Assembly (NCBI RefSeq): GCF_030817215.1 | Contig: NZ_JAUSZA010000001.1 | Coordinates: 1,395,001 to 1,457,500 of the forward strand | Direction of reading: 5' to 3' | Source: Paenibacillus sp. V4I3 | GTDB lineage: Bacteria > Bacillota > Bacilli > Paenibacillales > NBRC-103111 | Length of the DNA: 62,500 bases | Shown here: positions 54,616 through 62,500 of the stretch, piece by piece | How the letters are laid out: every line of letters starts with the position of its first letter | Numbering within the stretch: the first letter of the stretch is position 1 | Notes under the pieces: generated by a model | What the model was told of the DNA's origin: nothing | The model's database searches: none | Seen by the model: only the letters and a program-made list of their open reading frames with translations | Made by a program: the position numbers and the translations under genes

Positions 54616-54632
54616 AAAGCTTAAAACATTAC

Positions 54633-54661
54633 TTGCTTCTTATCGATGTTTCGTGTAAAAT
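54633..54661 (+). promoter_or_regulatory. Sigma-A promoter of rplM-rpsI
   Basis: TTGCTT (54633-54638), 17-nt spacer, TAAAAT (54656-54661). Confidence 0.75.
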
Positions 54662-54667
54662 ATAACT

Positions 54668-54787
54668 TGGCGTTTCGTGATCGGCTACCCCACAGCCCCT
54701 GATCACAAATAGCCATTAACCATCCATCATTTATGTAAATTAACAATAATAATTATGTATTGAGATATATTTTTAGGAGGATTAAGC
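54668..54787 (+). promoter_or_regulatory. Probable L13 leader
   Basis: Hairpin GTGATCGGCT (54678-54687) with AGCC and GATCAC (near 54695-54706) around ACCCCAC, in the rplM leader. Position, small size and composition resemble the Firmicute L13 leader bound by L13; the family match is from memory and unverified. Confidence 0.6.
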
Positions 54788-55225
54788 ATGCGCACCACAT
54801 ATATGGCTAAGCCAAATGAAGTAGAGCGTAAATGGTACATTGTTGACGCTGCAGGCCAAACACTTGGCCGTCTTGCAAGTGAAGTTGCTAGCATTATCCG
54901 CGGTAAGCACAAACCGGAGTTCACTCCACACGTAGATACTGGCGATTTCGTTGTTGTTATCAATGCTTCCCAAATTAAGCTAACAGGTAAGAAAATGCAA
55001 AACAAAATGTACTACCGTCACTCTTTATACCAAGGTGGTTTAAAAGTGACTTCTGCTCAGGATTTGCTGAACAGCAAACCTGATCGCATGATCGAGTTTG
55101 CCGTACACGGTATGCTTCCTAAGAACCGTCTTGGCGACAGCTTGAAAACTAAGCTTAAAGTCTACGGTGGAGCAGAGCATCCACATCAAGCACAACTACC
55201 AGAAGTCTGGAATCTTCGCGGATAA
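54788..55225 (+). CDS. rplM: 50S ribosomal protein L13
   Basis: Early 50S assembly protein. 145 residues: [20 protein letters not shown] start, [36 protein letters not shown] 54788 follows TTAGGAGGATTAAGC. Paired with rpsI as in nearly all bacteria. Confidence 0.97.
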   Translation: MRTTYMAKPNEVERKWYIVDAAGQTLGRLASEVASIIRGKHKPEFTPHVDTGDFVVVINASQIKLTGKKMQNKMYYRHSLYQGGLKVTSAQDLLNSKPDRMIEFAVHGMLPKNRLGDSLKTKLKVYGGAEHPHQAQLPEVWNLRG

Positions 55226-55243
55226 TATAAGGAGGACTGTTTC

Positions 55244-55636
55244 GTGGCACAAGTTCAATATTATGGAACGGGTCGTCGTAAACACTCGGTAGCGCGCGTG
55301 CGCTTAGTACCGGGTGAAGGACGCATCATTATCAATAAACGTGATCTAGACGAATATTTCGGTCTAGAAACTTTGAAGCTGATCGTTAAACAACCTTTGA
55401 CATTAACTGAGACTGTCGGTAAATACGATGTTCTAGTTCTTGCAAATGGTGGTGGAATCAGCGGACAAGCTGGAGCAATTCGTCATGGGATTTCCCGTGC
55501 ATTGCTGAAGGCTGATCCGGAATACCGTGGATCCCTGAAAAAAGCAGGATTCTTAACACGTGATTCCCGTATGAAAGAGCGTAAAAAATATGGATTGAAA
55601 GCCGCTCGTCGCGCTCCTCAATTCTCCAAACGTTAA
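55244..55636 (+). CDS. rpsI: 30S ribosomal protein S9
   Basis: 30S head protein whose C-terminal tail contacts P-site tRNA. 130 residues: [20 protein letters not shown] start and C-terminal [19 protein letters not shown] 55244 follows AAGGAGGACTGTTTC. Terminator downstream. Confidence 0.97.
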   Translation: MAQVQYYGTGRRKHSVARVRLVPGEGRIIINKRDLDEYFGLETLKLIVKQPLTLTETVGKYDVLVLANGGGISGQAGAIRHGISRALLKADPEYRGSLKKAGFLTRDSRMKERKKYGLKAARRAPQFSKR

Positions 55637-55664
55637 GATTTCGCGCTTTTGGCGCTCAAGAGAG

Positions 55665-55700
55665 ACCTTTCCTGCATTGTGCTGGAAAGGTTTTTTCTTT
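55665..55700 (+). terminator. Rho-independent terminator after rpsI
   Basis: ACCTTTCC (55665-55672) with GGAAAGGT (55684-55691) and a T-run beginning at the stem end. Confidence 0.92.
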
Positions 55701-55775
55701 TTACACAAAAAAGAGAGCTTGACCAGCCAACAATAGGGATTTTAACGAAGTTAAAACCAAAATGATAAAAAGTCA

Positions 55776-55803
55776 TTGACATGAAGAAGAAGTCAGCTAT
55801 AAT
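55776..55803 (+). promoter_or_regulatory. Sigma-A promoter of cysH-sat
   Basis: TTGACA (55776-55781), 16-nt spacer, TATAAT (55798-55803). Both hexamers are consensus, which suggests a repressor may be needed to control sulfate assimilation; no operator was recognised. Confidence 0.85.
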
Positions 55804-55854
55804 TAAATATAAATCATACAATAACAGTCGGGATTAAAAATGGAGGTATTTACT

Positions 55855-56547
55855 ATGAATCTCTTTGAAAAAGAAGCCTTTGTAACAAAAGCTGCGGAAG
55901 AATTTGAAAATCAATCACCGGAAGCGATACTGAAACTTGCTATCGAAACATTTCCAAGCTTAACACTTGCTTGTAGTTTTGGCGCTGAAGACGTTGTGCT
56001 TGTGGATATGCTTCAAAAAATTAATCCGAATGTAGACATTTTCTACTTGGATACGAATGTTCATTTCGCCGAAACCTATGAAACAAGAGATCGCCTAGAA
56101 CAACATTACGGAACGAAGTTCGTTCAAGTCTTGCCTAAGCTAACGCTTGAAGAACAAGCTGAGAAATTCGGTGATGAGCTTTGGAAAAGCGATGCTAACC
56201 AATGCTGTAACATTCGTAAGGTTGATCCTTTAACAGATATTCTTAAAAATTATGATGCATGGATCACAGGGATTCGCCGCGATCAAGCGCCTACTCGTGC
56301 AAATGCCAAAAAAGTTGAGTACGATGTGAAATTTGGTTTGATTAAATTCAATCCACTAGCAGGCTGGACTTCCGAAGATGTGTGGAATTACATTCGTGAG
56401 AATGATGTTATCTACAATCCGCTGCATGATCGCAACTACCCAAGTATCGGATGTACACATTGTACCCGCCCAGTAGCTGAGGGTGAAGACCCACGTGCGG
56501 GTCGTTGGGCTAGTATCGAAAAAACAGAATGCGGACTTCATAAGTAA
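55855..56547 (+). CDS. cysH: Assimilatory adenylylsulfate (APS) reductase, CysH family
   Basis: Reduces activated sulfate to sulfite using thioredoxin. 230 residues. The catalytic ECGLH motif is near 224-228. CC near 117-118 plus CTHC near 200-203 form the [4Fe-4S] ligand set that marks APS rather than PAPS reductases. [14 protein letters not shown] is the PP-loop region. ATG 55855 follows TGGAGGTATTTACT. Next to sat and with no cysC visible, consistent with direct APS reduction. Confidence 0.93.
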   Translation: MNLFEKEAFVTKAAEEFENQSPEAILKLAIETFPSLTLACSFGAEDVVLVDMLQKINPNVDIFYLDTNVHFAETYETRDRLEQHYGTKFVQVLPKLTLEEQAEKFGDELWKSDANQCCNIRKVDPLTDILKNYDAWITGIRRDQAPTRANAKKVEYDVKFGLIKFNPLAGWTSEDVWNYIRENDVIYNPLHDRNYPSIGCTHCTRPVAEGEDPRAGRWASIEKTECGLHK

Positions 56548-56579
56548 TCATAGATATAAAATCACGGAGGTACTACGTA

Positions 56580-57752
56580 ATGACGACGATTAAGCCGCAT
56601 GGCGGCGTATTAATTAACCGTTTGGTACCAGTAGAGCAAAGAGAAGAGCTTCTAAAACGTGCAGCATTATTGAAACAAATTCGTGTAAATTCATGGACTA
56701 TTTCTGACCTGGATCTGATTGGGGTAGGTGCATTTTCACCATTAGTTGGATTCCTTGATGAGAAAAACTATACCTCAGTTGTGGAGACCATGCGTCTTAC
56801 AGATGGAACTGTGTGGAGTATTCCTGTTACATTATCTATTGACCCTGAAGTTGGAGCTTCCATTTCAATCGGTGAACAAGTAGCGCTTATCGGTGAAGAA
56901 GATGATGTCATATATGCTGTTTTAGATGCAACTAGCATTTATACAGTAGATCAACAAAATGAAGCAATTAAGATCTTCAAATCAGATGATATGGCTCACC
57001 CAGGTGTAGATAAACTGTTCTCGCGTTCTTCTACAAATATCGGAGGCCCTATTCAGCTGCTTAACCGACCAAAACCTAAAAAGTTTGAAGAGTTTTACTT
57101 TGATCCATCCGAAACACGTCGCATTTTTGCGGAAAATGGGTGGAGAACTGTTGTTGGTTTTCAAACACGTAATCCGGTTCACCGAGCTCACGAATACATT
57201 CAAAAGTCGGCCATGGAAATCGTGGATGCTCTTTTCCTTAATCCGCTTGTAGGTGAGACTAAATCCGATGACATCTCTGCCGATGTACGTATGAAAAGTT
57301 ATTTGGTATTGCTTGAGAACTACTATCCGAAGGATCGGACTTTCTTGGGTGTATACCCGGCTGCTATGCGTTATGCAGGTCCTCGTGAGGCGATTTTACA
57401 CGCTATTGTGCGTAGAAACTATGGATGTACGCATTTCATCGTAGGACGCGATCACGCGGGTGTTGGCGATTACTACGGTACCTATGAAGCTCAAGAGATT
57501 TTCAGTAATTTTACAGCAGAAGAGATTGGTATTACACCTCTATTCTTTGAGCATAGCTTCTTTTGTACCAAATGTGGCAATATGGCTTCTAGCAAAACTT
57601 GTCCTCATGATAAGTCCCAGCATATGCATCTCTCTGGCACGAAGGTTCGTGGGTTGCTTAGAGAGGGTCAATGCCCGCCTCCGGAGTTCACACGTCCTGA
57701 AGTAGCACAGGTTCTTATTGAAGGTCTAAGAGACCCTGAATATCAGGTTTAA
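56580..57752 (+). CDS. sat: Sulfate adenylyltransferase (ATP sulfurylase)
   Basis: Forms APS from sulfate and ATP. 390 residues, single-domain bacterial type without a C-terminal kinase. [14 protein letters not shown] near 195-208 carries the QxRN and HxxH motifs, and [12 protein letters not shown] near 288-299 the second nucleotide motif. The C-terminal [14 protein letters not shown] looks like a small zinc knuckle. ATG 56580 after CACGGAGGTACTACGTA. With cysH it forms a two-gene sulfate-activation operon. Confidence 0.95.
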   Translation: MTTIKPHGGVLINRLVPVEQREELLKRAALLKQIRVNSWTISDLDLIGVGAFSPLVGFLDEKNYTSVVETMRLTDGTVWSIPVTLSIDPEVGASISIGEQVALIGEEDDVIYAVLDATSIYTVDQQNEAIKIFKSDDMAHPGVDKLFSRSSTNIGGPIQLLNRPKPKKFEEFYFDPSETRRIFAENGWRTVVGFQTRNPVHRAHEYIQKSAMEIVDALFLNPLVGETKSDDISADVRMKSYLVLLENYYPKDRTFLGVYPAAMRYAGPREAILHAIVRRNYGCTHFIVGRDHAGVGDYYGTYEAQEIFSNFTAEEIGITPLFFEHSFFCTKCGNMASSKTCPHDKSQHMHLSGTKVRGLLREGQCPPPEFTRPEVAQVLIEGLRDPEYQV

Positions 57753-57766
57753 GTAAGGTATATTTG

Positions 57767-57823
57767 TCCACCCTGTCCCATATAGATGTTACAGAGTCTA
57801 TGGGGAACAGAGGTGGATTTTTT
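57767..57823 (+). terminator. Terminator-like hairpin that contains the cwlD ribosome binding site
   Basis: TCCACC (57767-57772) pairs with GGTGGA (57812-57817), CTGT with ACAG, and CCCAT with ATGGG, followed by TTTTTT. The right arm AGGTGGA is also the only plausible ribosome site for cwlD, whose ATG begins at 57824. One element may terminate sat transcription and hide the cwlD start. Confidence 0.75.
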
Positions 57824-58579
57824 ATGCGCAAAAGGAAGAAGAGGCTGGTCGTCTGGCTGACTTTTAACAGTAGTCTTAAGCTTGTTCTCTCGACCTTGCT
57901 GGTTGCACTTGTTGTTTTCATCTATGCCTATGAGCTGCCGGCAACGAAGACGTGGTCGGATTGGACTTTACCTTTGTCAGGTAAAACAATTGCTCTGGAT
58001 GCTGGTCATGGTGGACCTGATGGTGGAGCTTCCAGTAAGGAAGGTGTTGTTGAGAAAGATATCAATTTAGCGATCACACTTCATCTTCGTGATTATTTGC
58101 AGCAGGCCGGTGCGCTAGTCATTATGACAAGGGAAACGGATACCGATTTGGCTGAATCTGGTACGAAGGGATATAGTAAAAGAAAGACTCAAGATCTTCA
58201 CAACCGTGCAGATCTCATTAATGAGAATAATGCGGATTTATTTCTTAGTGTGCATTTAAACAGCATACCTTCTCAGAAATGGAGAGGCGCACAAACGTTC
58301 TATTACCCGAATAATCCTAAAAACCCTAATTTAGCCGCACTCATTCAGTTGGAATTAAAGAAGAACTTAGAGAATACTGATCGTGTTGCCAAGCCGGCGG
58401 ACAAGACTGTTTACTTATTAAAAACGCTGAAAATCCCGAGTGCTCTTGTAGAGGTGGGTTTCCTTTCAAATCCAGAAGAAGCAAGACTGCTTGCAAGTGA
58501 GAAATATCAGAAGATGGTGGCAGCATCTGTCTATCAAGGTATCTTAAGATTTTATGCTGGGGAAAAAGTGGGTTCTTAA
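57824..58579 (+). CDS. cwlD: CwlD, germination-specific N-acetylmuramoyl-L-alanine amidase
   Basis: Zinc amidase needed to make muramic-delta-lactam in spore cortex. 251 residues. Short basic N-terminus then a membrane segment near 12-35 (LKLVLSTLLVALVVFIYAYE). Amidase_3 domain: IALDAGHGGPDGGAS with first zinc His, EKDINLAITLHL with Glu, LFLSVHLNSIPS with second His, and VEVGFLSNPEEARLL with the catalytic Glu. ATG 57824 is chosen, as the upstream in-frame region is the hairpin described above. Works with PdaA; the GerD and PdaB genes are close by. Confidence 0.92.
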   Translation: MRKRKKRLVVWLTFNSSLKLVLSTLLVALVVFIYAYELPATKTWSDWTLPLSGKTIALDAGHGGPDGGASSKEGVVEKDINLAITLHLRDYLQQAGALVIMTRETDTDLAESGTKGYSKRKTQDLHNRADLINENNADLFLSVHLNSIPSQKWRGAQTFYYPNNPKNPNLAALIQLELKKNLENTDRVAKPADKTVYLLKTLKIPSALVEVGFLSNPEEARLLASEKYQKMVAASVYQGILRFYAGEKVGS

Positions 58580-58587
58580 TCAAAATG

Positions 58588-58596
58588 TGTTATAAT
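58588..58596 (+). promoter_or_regulatory. Extended -10 promoter of the Mrp-family gene
   Basis: TGTTATAAT at 58588-58596 is a perfect extended -10 (TGn plus TATAAT). No good -35 at standard spacing, as often with extended -10 promoters. Confidence 0.65.
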
Positions 58597-58640
58597 TAAG
58601 GCCACAATTACAATGTCCGAATAAAAGGTGTGGTGTGGCT

Positions 58641-59729
58641 ATGATAAATAAAGACCAACTATTAGAAGCGTTAAAACCTTTTATTGAACCTCATTACAAT
58701 AAAAGCGTTGTAGAGCTTAATCTAGTTAGAGATGTGATGTTTAAAGAGGATAACGTATCTTTAAGCTTAATTGTCACGACTGAGGATGAGGCGTTCAAAG
58801 AAAAAGCGAAGGTTTATATTCAGCAAACTTTAGAAAAATTAGGTATAGCACAAGTACATATTCGTTTCAGACTCATGACTGGTTATGAGCGTAATCAGAT
58901 TAAAGATACGGCTCAACCGGCTGCAGAGAAACAAACCCAACCTGTCCAACCGCCGATTGAACAACCCATATTGGGAGAAGCCTCTACAGTTGAGTTTATT
59001 GCCGTTGCAAGTGGCAAAGGTGGTGTGGGTAAATCAACCGTAACTGTTAATTTAGCCGTTGCCTTAGCCCGCCAAGGGAAAAAGGTTGGAATCATTGATG
59101 CTGATATATACGGTTTCAGTATCCCTGATATGATGGGCATCGAAGAACAGCCGAAGCTTGTCGATAATGTCATTATGCCAGTTGAGAAATTTGGTGTAAA
59201 AGTAATCTCTATGGGCTTCTTTGTTCAAGATAATGCGCCTGTTGTTTGGCGTGGTCCTATGCTAGGGAAAATGCTTCGCAATTTCTTCAATGAAGTTAAT
59301 TGGGGAGATGTTGAATACATCCTTCTGGATCTTCCTCCGGGAACGGGAGATGTAGCGCTAGATGTGCATCAGCTTATCCCGCAAAGTAAAGAAGTGATTG
59401 TGACTACGCCGCATGCCACAGCAGCCTTTGTAGCCGCTAGAGCTGGAGCGATGGCCATTCAAACAAACCATGAAATTCTAGGTATTGTGGAGAACATGTC
59501 CTATTATGAATGCAAAGATGGCAGCATAGATTACGTATTCGGTAAGGGTGGCGGAGCTAAACTGGCGGAAGATTTGCATAGTGAATTATTAGCGCAGATT
59601 CCACTTGGAGCTCCTGACAATCATCTCTCAGAAATCGACTATTCACCGTCTGTCTACAAGTCAGACTCAAAAACTGGACAAATCTATTTGGATATGGCTG
59701 CGAATATCATTACCAAATTGGAAAAATAA
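58641..59729 (+). CDS. salA: Mrp/ApbC-family Fe-S carrier ATPase (SalA-like)
   Basis: P-loop NTPase of the Mrp/NBP35 family; members carry or assemble Fe-S clusters. The B. subtilis relative at this locus, SalA, also acts as a regulator (represses scoC). 362 residues. N-terminal MIP18/DUF59-like domain to about 90, a Pro/Gln-rich linker, then the deviant Walker A ASGKGGVGKST near 123-133, DADIYGFSIPDMMG and LDLPPGTGDVALD. The C-terminal CxxC of many Mrp proteins is not seen (single Cys in NMSYYECKDGS), which argues for a SalA-type role. ATG 58641 follows AAAGGTG by 10 nt. Confidence 0.88.
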   Translation: MINKDQLLEALKPFIEPHYNKSVVELNLVRDVMFKEDNVSLSLIVTTEDEAFKEKAKVYIQQTLEKLGIAQVHIRFRLMTGYERNQIKDTAQPAAEKQTQPVQPPIEQPILGEASTVEFIAVASGKGGVGKSTVTVNLAVALARQGKKVGIIDADIYGFSIPDMMGIEEQPKLVDNVIMPVEKFGVKVISMGFFVQDNAPVVWRGPMLGKMLRNFFNEVNWGDVEYILLDLPPGTGDVALDVHQLIPQSKEVIVTTPHATAAFVAARAGAMAIQTNHEILGIVENMSYYECKDGSIDYVFGKGGGAKLAEDLHSELLAQIPLGAPDNHLSEIDYSPSVYKSDSKTGQIYLDMAANIITKLEK

Positions 59730-59733
59730 AAAT

Positions 59734-59770
59734 AAAAGGGCATACGGATAAAATCCGCATGCCCTTTTAC
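59734..59770. terminator. Bidirectional terminator between salA and gerD
   Basis: AAAAGGGCAT (59734-59743) and ATGCCCTTTT (59759-59768) with an inner GGAT/ATCC stem. A-tract and T-tract flanks suit both converging genes. Confidence 0.92.
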
Positions 59771-59775
59771 TATAT

Positions 59776-60558
59776 TTAAGATTCAGAAGTGCTGGAGTCA
59801 TCCTTTTTCTTATCGCCGTCTTTCTTTTCGGAGTCTCCTGAATCGCTTTTCTCGTCTTTCTTCTTATCTCCTCCGCTATCTCCCTTGCCTCCACCTTCCT
59901 CTTTCTTTTGAGCACTCTTAGCCGTAGGCATCTGATCGGGCTTGCTTTGTTGTGCTATTGCTGCCTTAAGAAGGTCAACCATATGTGCGCGGAACAAAGG
60001 ACTCTGGATTGATTCTTCCATAACCGTCATCATTTGCTGGCGATAGGCGGCAGTTTTCATGACATCTAGCATCATCTTTTCATATTCCGGATTTTTCATA
60101 ACATCAACGAGTGATTTTTGATATTCTGGGTCCTTTAAAAGCTCTTTAAACATCTGTTTAGTTTCTTTTTGGATAGCCTTAGCAAAATCACCAGCAAATT
60201 TAGGATCTTTCATCATATCGGTAAGGAACATGTTATTCTCTTTTGCTGTGAGTACATCCTTTACTGCCATCTGCAGCTGCAAAGATTCATTTGCTGACAA
60301 AAGCTTGATTTGAGATTGACCAGCTACACCGTTGGCGCCCACATCCCCATTCATTATGCTGCGGTTCGCCGCACTGATTGCTTTCTTCCCATCCTCTGAC
60401 TTCAAAATATCAAGAATCATGGTCTTTTGCTCTTTATACGTATTAGCTTGAGATTGACCTTGACCTTGTGATGAACTATCTGATCCACACGAAGCGAGAA
60501 GTAAAGCGATAGAAATCAGTGGTAGGACTTGCAGCTTTCTGAGCTTAGTTGTTAACAT
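59776..60558 (-). CDS. gerD: GerD, spore germination lipoprotein
   Basis: Inner-membrane lipoprotein that clusters nutrient germinant receptors into the germinosome. 260 residues. A basic N-terminus and hydrophobic stretch end in the lipobox LLASC with Cys24. The central region has repeated motifs MMKDPKFAGDF, LLKDPEYQKSL, VMKNPEYEKMM typical of GerD helices. An unusual feature is the last ~60 residues: a low-complexity Lys/Asp/Ser/Gly tail (KKKDEKSDSGDSEKKDGDKK) that makes it longer than B. subtilis GerD. Start ATG at 60558 with GGGAG upstream. Convergent with salA, divergent from kbaA. Confidence 0.92.
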   Translation of the reverse strand: MLTTKLRKLQVLPLISIALLLASCGSDSSSQGQGQSQANTYKEQKTMILDILKSEDGKKAISAANRSIMNGDVGANGVAGQSQIKLLSANESLQLQMAVKDVLTAKENNMFLTDMMKDPKFAGDFAKAIQKETKQMFKELLKDPEYQKSLVDVMKNPEYEKMMLDVMKTAAYRQQMMTVMEESIQSPLFRAHMVDLLKAAIAQQSKPDQMPTAKSAQKKEEGGGKGDSGGDKKKDEKSDSGDSEKKDGDKKKDDSSTSES

Positions 60559-60696
60559 AAAAGCATGCTCCCTTCCCTAGCTTAATAGTTGTTAGTATGT
60601 GTGGTTCGGGATAGATTATAAGGGCCATTCATTGGCTTTTTATCGTAAACGTTGGTACAATTAACAATTAGAGTTGAAGTATGGAGGTAATTGATC

Positions 60697-61293
60697 TTGA
60701 CGCTGCGGAAGTGGTTTCACTTATTTTGGACAACATTGTTATTAGGAATGATTGTATCTATAGGGATTGGACTCATCTTACAATATTCCGACAAAGAATT
60801 TTCGGTTATGGGGCTATCGGCAGTAGGATTTAATGTATTAAATATGCTGCTTGGTGGTGCAACAATAAGCGTTCTGAGTCAAATGGGCTTTTTTGCTTAT
60901 CTGATTGTCAGATTCATTGCTGCAGGTATCATTCGCTCCAAGACGGTATGGGATCTTTTACAATTGGCTATCGTCATTGTTGTCTTGTTTGACCTTGTAT
61001 ATCTGAGAATGACAAATTTTGAGGGCACAGGATCCGTTTTGAGCTACTCCGTTTTACCTGCTATCATATTGGTAATTTCCATAGCAGTAGCTTATTGGAA
61101 AGTGAAGATGACGAATCAGAATGCTTTTATCCCGACACTATTCTTTATGTGCGCTGTATCTGTTCTTGAAGCCGTACCTGCATTAAAGCTAGATAACGCA
61201 GCATCAAGTCTATTTATGTTGGCTCCGTTGCTTGTTTGTAATGCATGGCAAATTTTGATTCTACATAAAATATTGGATAACAAAAAGAGCTAA
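60697..61293 (+). CDS. kbaA: KbaA, KinB-signalling activator
   Basis: Membrane protein required for KinB to activate the sporulation phosphorelay. 198 residues, the same length as B. subtilis KbaA. Mostly hydrophobic with about six membrane segments; recognisable motif AVGFNVLNMLLGGATISVLS and short cytosolic ends. TTG 60697 is 9 nt after GGAGG; an upstream TTG 60691 is too close. Followed by a bidirectional terminator. Confidence 0.9.
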   Translation: MTLRKWFHLFWTTLLLGMIVSIGIGLILQYSDKEFSVMGLSAVGFNVLNMLLGGATISVLSQMGFFAYLIVRFIAAGIIRSKTVWDLLQLAIVIVVLFDLVYLRMTNFEGTGSVLSYSVLPAIILVISIAVAYWKVKMTNQNAFIPTLFFMCAVSVLEAVPALKLDNAASSLFMLAPLLVCNAWQILILHKILDNKKS

Positions 61294-61312
61294 TAAAATT
61301 AGCTCTTTTTTG
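61282..61312. terminator. Bidirectional terminator between kbaA and pdaB
   Basis: AAAAAGAGCTAAT (61282-61294) with ATTAGCTCTTTTTT (61298-61311). The stem overlaps the kbaA stop codon; the A- and T-tracts serve both strands. Confidence 0.9.
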
Positions 61313-61328
61313 AATCTAAGTATAATCA

Positions 61329-62111
61329 TTAATTGATTTGTTTCATTGTCTGGTCTTCAACCGGTTTCGTCTCCACTTGGGTTTGTTTGATTAGCTCACT
61401 TACCGTAACGAATTCGTATCCCTTAGCTCTTAACTGCTCAATGATAACTGGTAAGGCCTCATGTGTTTGTTGAGACGAATCGCTGGCATGCAGTAATACA
61501 ATATCTCCTGGATGCGCTTTGGATACTACACGGTTAATAATTGTATCAACACCTTTGTTTAACCAGTCTTGAGAGTCGGTATCCCATTGGATAACCGAAT
61601 AACCTAAATCATCCGCAATTCGAAGCACCCGTTTGTCGAAGTCACCATTGGGAAGGCGGATTAGGTTTGGTTCTTTTCCAATCAATTCGGTTAAAATACC
61701 ATGTGCTGTAGTAATTTGTTTGCGTATTTCTTCATCACTTAGCGTACTATAATTATCGTGTTTGTTGCCATGGCTTCCAATTTCGAAACCGTCCTTTTTG
61801 ATATGCTCTACAATCTCAGGGTGGCTTTTGCTCCACGGAGAGGATAAGAAGAAGGTTGCATCCTTCACACCTTTTTCCTTAAGAATCTTCAAAATAGGTT
61901 CCGCACGCTTCTCGCCCCATGAAATATCAAAGGTCAGTGCAATGACCTTTCTATCGGTCTGCACGCTATAAATAGCGGAGGGCTCTGCATTGGAAAAGAC
62001 GGATACATTACTTTGTTCCGAATAAACAATAGCGGCGGCGAAGACGATGGCAAGTGCAATAAATACATATTGTTTAAACTTACGAGCATTTACAACGAAA
62101 AAGTAGTTCAT
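61329..62111 (-). CDS. pdaB: PdaB, sporulation polysaccharide deacetylase-family protein
   Basis: NodB-fold protein needed for stable spore cortex in B. subtilis. 260 residues. N-terminal membrane anchor QYVFIALAIVFAAAIVYS. Catalytic-domain motifs: ALTFDISWGEKRA (motif 1 reads TFDIS rather than TFDDG, as in PdaB homologues), SHGNKHDNYS with two metal His, RLPNGDFDKRV, and IVLLHASDSS. The C-terminal tail is short and Gln/Thr-rich. Start ATG complementary to 62109-62111 with GGAGGT upstream. Confidence 0.93.
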   Translation of the reverse strand: MNYFFVVNARKFKQYVFIALAIVFAAAIVYSEQSNVSVFSNAEPSAIYSVQTDRKVIALTFDISWGEKRAEPILKILKEKGVKDATFFLSSPWSKSHPEIVEHIKKDGFEIGSHGNKHDNYSTLSDEEIRKQITTAHGILTELIGKEPNLIRLPNGDFDKRVLRIADDLGYSVIQWDTDSQDWLNKGVDTIINRVVSKAHPGDIVLLHASDSSQQTHEALPVIIEQLRAKGYEFVTVSELIKQTQVETKPVEDQTMKQIN

Positions 62112-62223
62112 GAATAGCTTGTACCTCCTCTAAGCCTTACATGCGGGCAAGGCTTGTATACTCTTTAGTAAATAATGTATGCTCGTACACAGTACTTATG
62201 CTTCCAAAATTGGAGGGAACGAA

Positions 62224-62500
62224 ATGAGATTTCGACCATTGTTCCAACATTTTAAAGAAATGAAACATTACTTCATCGTTGTCGTTTTAGTTTTTGGGTT
62301 TAGTTTATATTTAGGTTGGGCGAATTCAGAGCAGTTTTCACACTTCTTAGAAGGGCAGATGCAAGGGCTCAAATCTTTAAGTCAATCCCTGAGTAATAAG
62401 GAAAATCCCCAACTATGGTTTTTTATTTTCATCTTTTTAAATAATGCGATTAAATCTGTGGTTATTATCTTTCTTGGCCTATTACTAGGTATTCTGCCGC
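62224..62500 (+). CDS. SpoIIM-family (DUF95) membrane protein, 5' part
   Basis: Only the first 92 codons are in the window. A membrane segment near residues 19-36 (FIVVVLVFGFSLYLGWA) is followed by a soluble stretch. The family motif FLNNAIKSVVIIFLGLLLGI begins a second segment, as in stage II sporulation protein M and relatives. ATG 62224 follows TTGGAGGGAACGAA. Whether it is the sporulation SpoIIM itself or a paralogue cannot be decided here; divergent from pdaB. Confidence 0.8.
   Translation, partial: MRFRPLFQHFKEMKHYFIVVVLVFGFSLYLGWANSEQFSHFLEGQMQGLKSLSQSLSNKENPQLWFFIFIFLNNAIKSVVIIFLGLLLGILP

Overview
The window is one contiguous block of a low-to-moderate-GC, endospore-forming Firmicute chromosome. 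It is most likely from the Paenibacillus/Brevibacillus branch of the Bacillales. Gene order supports this: rrn, then ctsR-mcsA-mcsB-clpC, then radA-disA, and a sulfate-assimilation pair between rpsI and cwlD. So do the proteins (SigH, McsB, DisA, CwlD, GerD, KbaA, PdaB, a SpoIIM-like protein), the Firmicute RNA elements (Cys T-box, L10 leader, CtsR box) and the zinc-binding forms of S14, L33 and L36. Placement in a genus is inference from synteny, not from a phylogeny.

Layout. 1-2300: 3' two thirds of a 23S rRNA gene, a 5S rRNA gene and a terminator. 2387-7110: CtsR-controlled heat-shock operon ctsR-mcsA-mcsB-clpC, with mcsB carrying a +1 frameshift. 7111-9862: an A+T-rich segment holding an interrupted small ORF and a complete but divergent RadA, followed by a wrecked remnant of the native radA. 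9900-13546: disA, pssA, a convergent unknown gene, and a PIN/TRAM membrane protein (yacL). 13681-21306: ispD-ispF-gltX, a cysteine T-box controlling cysE-cysS-mrnC-rlmB-rae1, and sigH. 21417-25050: rpmG-secE-nusG, rplK-rplA, and an L10 leader with rplJ-rplL. 25196-37091: ybxB, rpoB (frameshifted here), rpoC, ybxF, rpsL-rpsG-fusA, leading to tuf (ends 38321). 38396-53770: the S10/spc/alpha superoperon from rpsJ to rplQ, including secY, adk, map, infA and rpoA. 53839-55700: truA, rplM, rpsI. 55776-62500: cysH-sat, cwlD, an Mrp/ApbC ATPase, gerD (minus), kbaA, pdaB (minus) and the 5' end of a SpoIIM-family gene.

Most of the window is core translation, transcription and secretion machinery under growth control, flanked by stress-proteolysis genes on one side and sporulation/germination genes on the other. 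DisA and SigH connect genome integrity and growth state to sporulation entry. KbaA feeds the KinB phosphorelay. CwlD, GerD and PdaB act in cortex maturation and germination.

The most noteworthy observations are: (1) apparent replacement of the native radA by a divergent RadA with an altered KNRFG motif; (2) single-base +1 frameshifts in mcsB and in the essential rpoB, which cast doubt on base accuracy; (3) a four-copy dispersed hairpin repeat whose stems differ by paired changes, each copy lying just upstream of a start codon; and (4) a terminator-like hairpin containing the cwlD ribosome binding site. I found no CRISPR array, defence island, transposase or tRNA gene.
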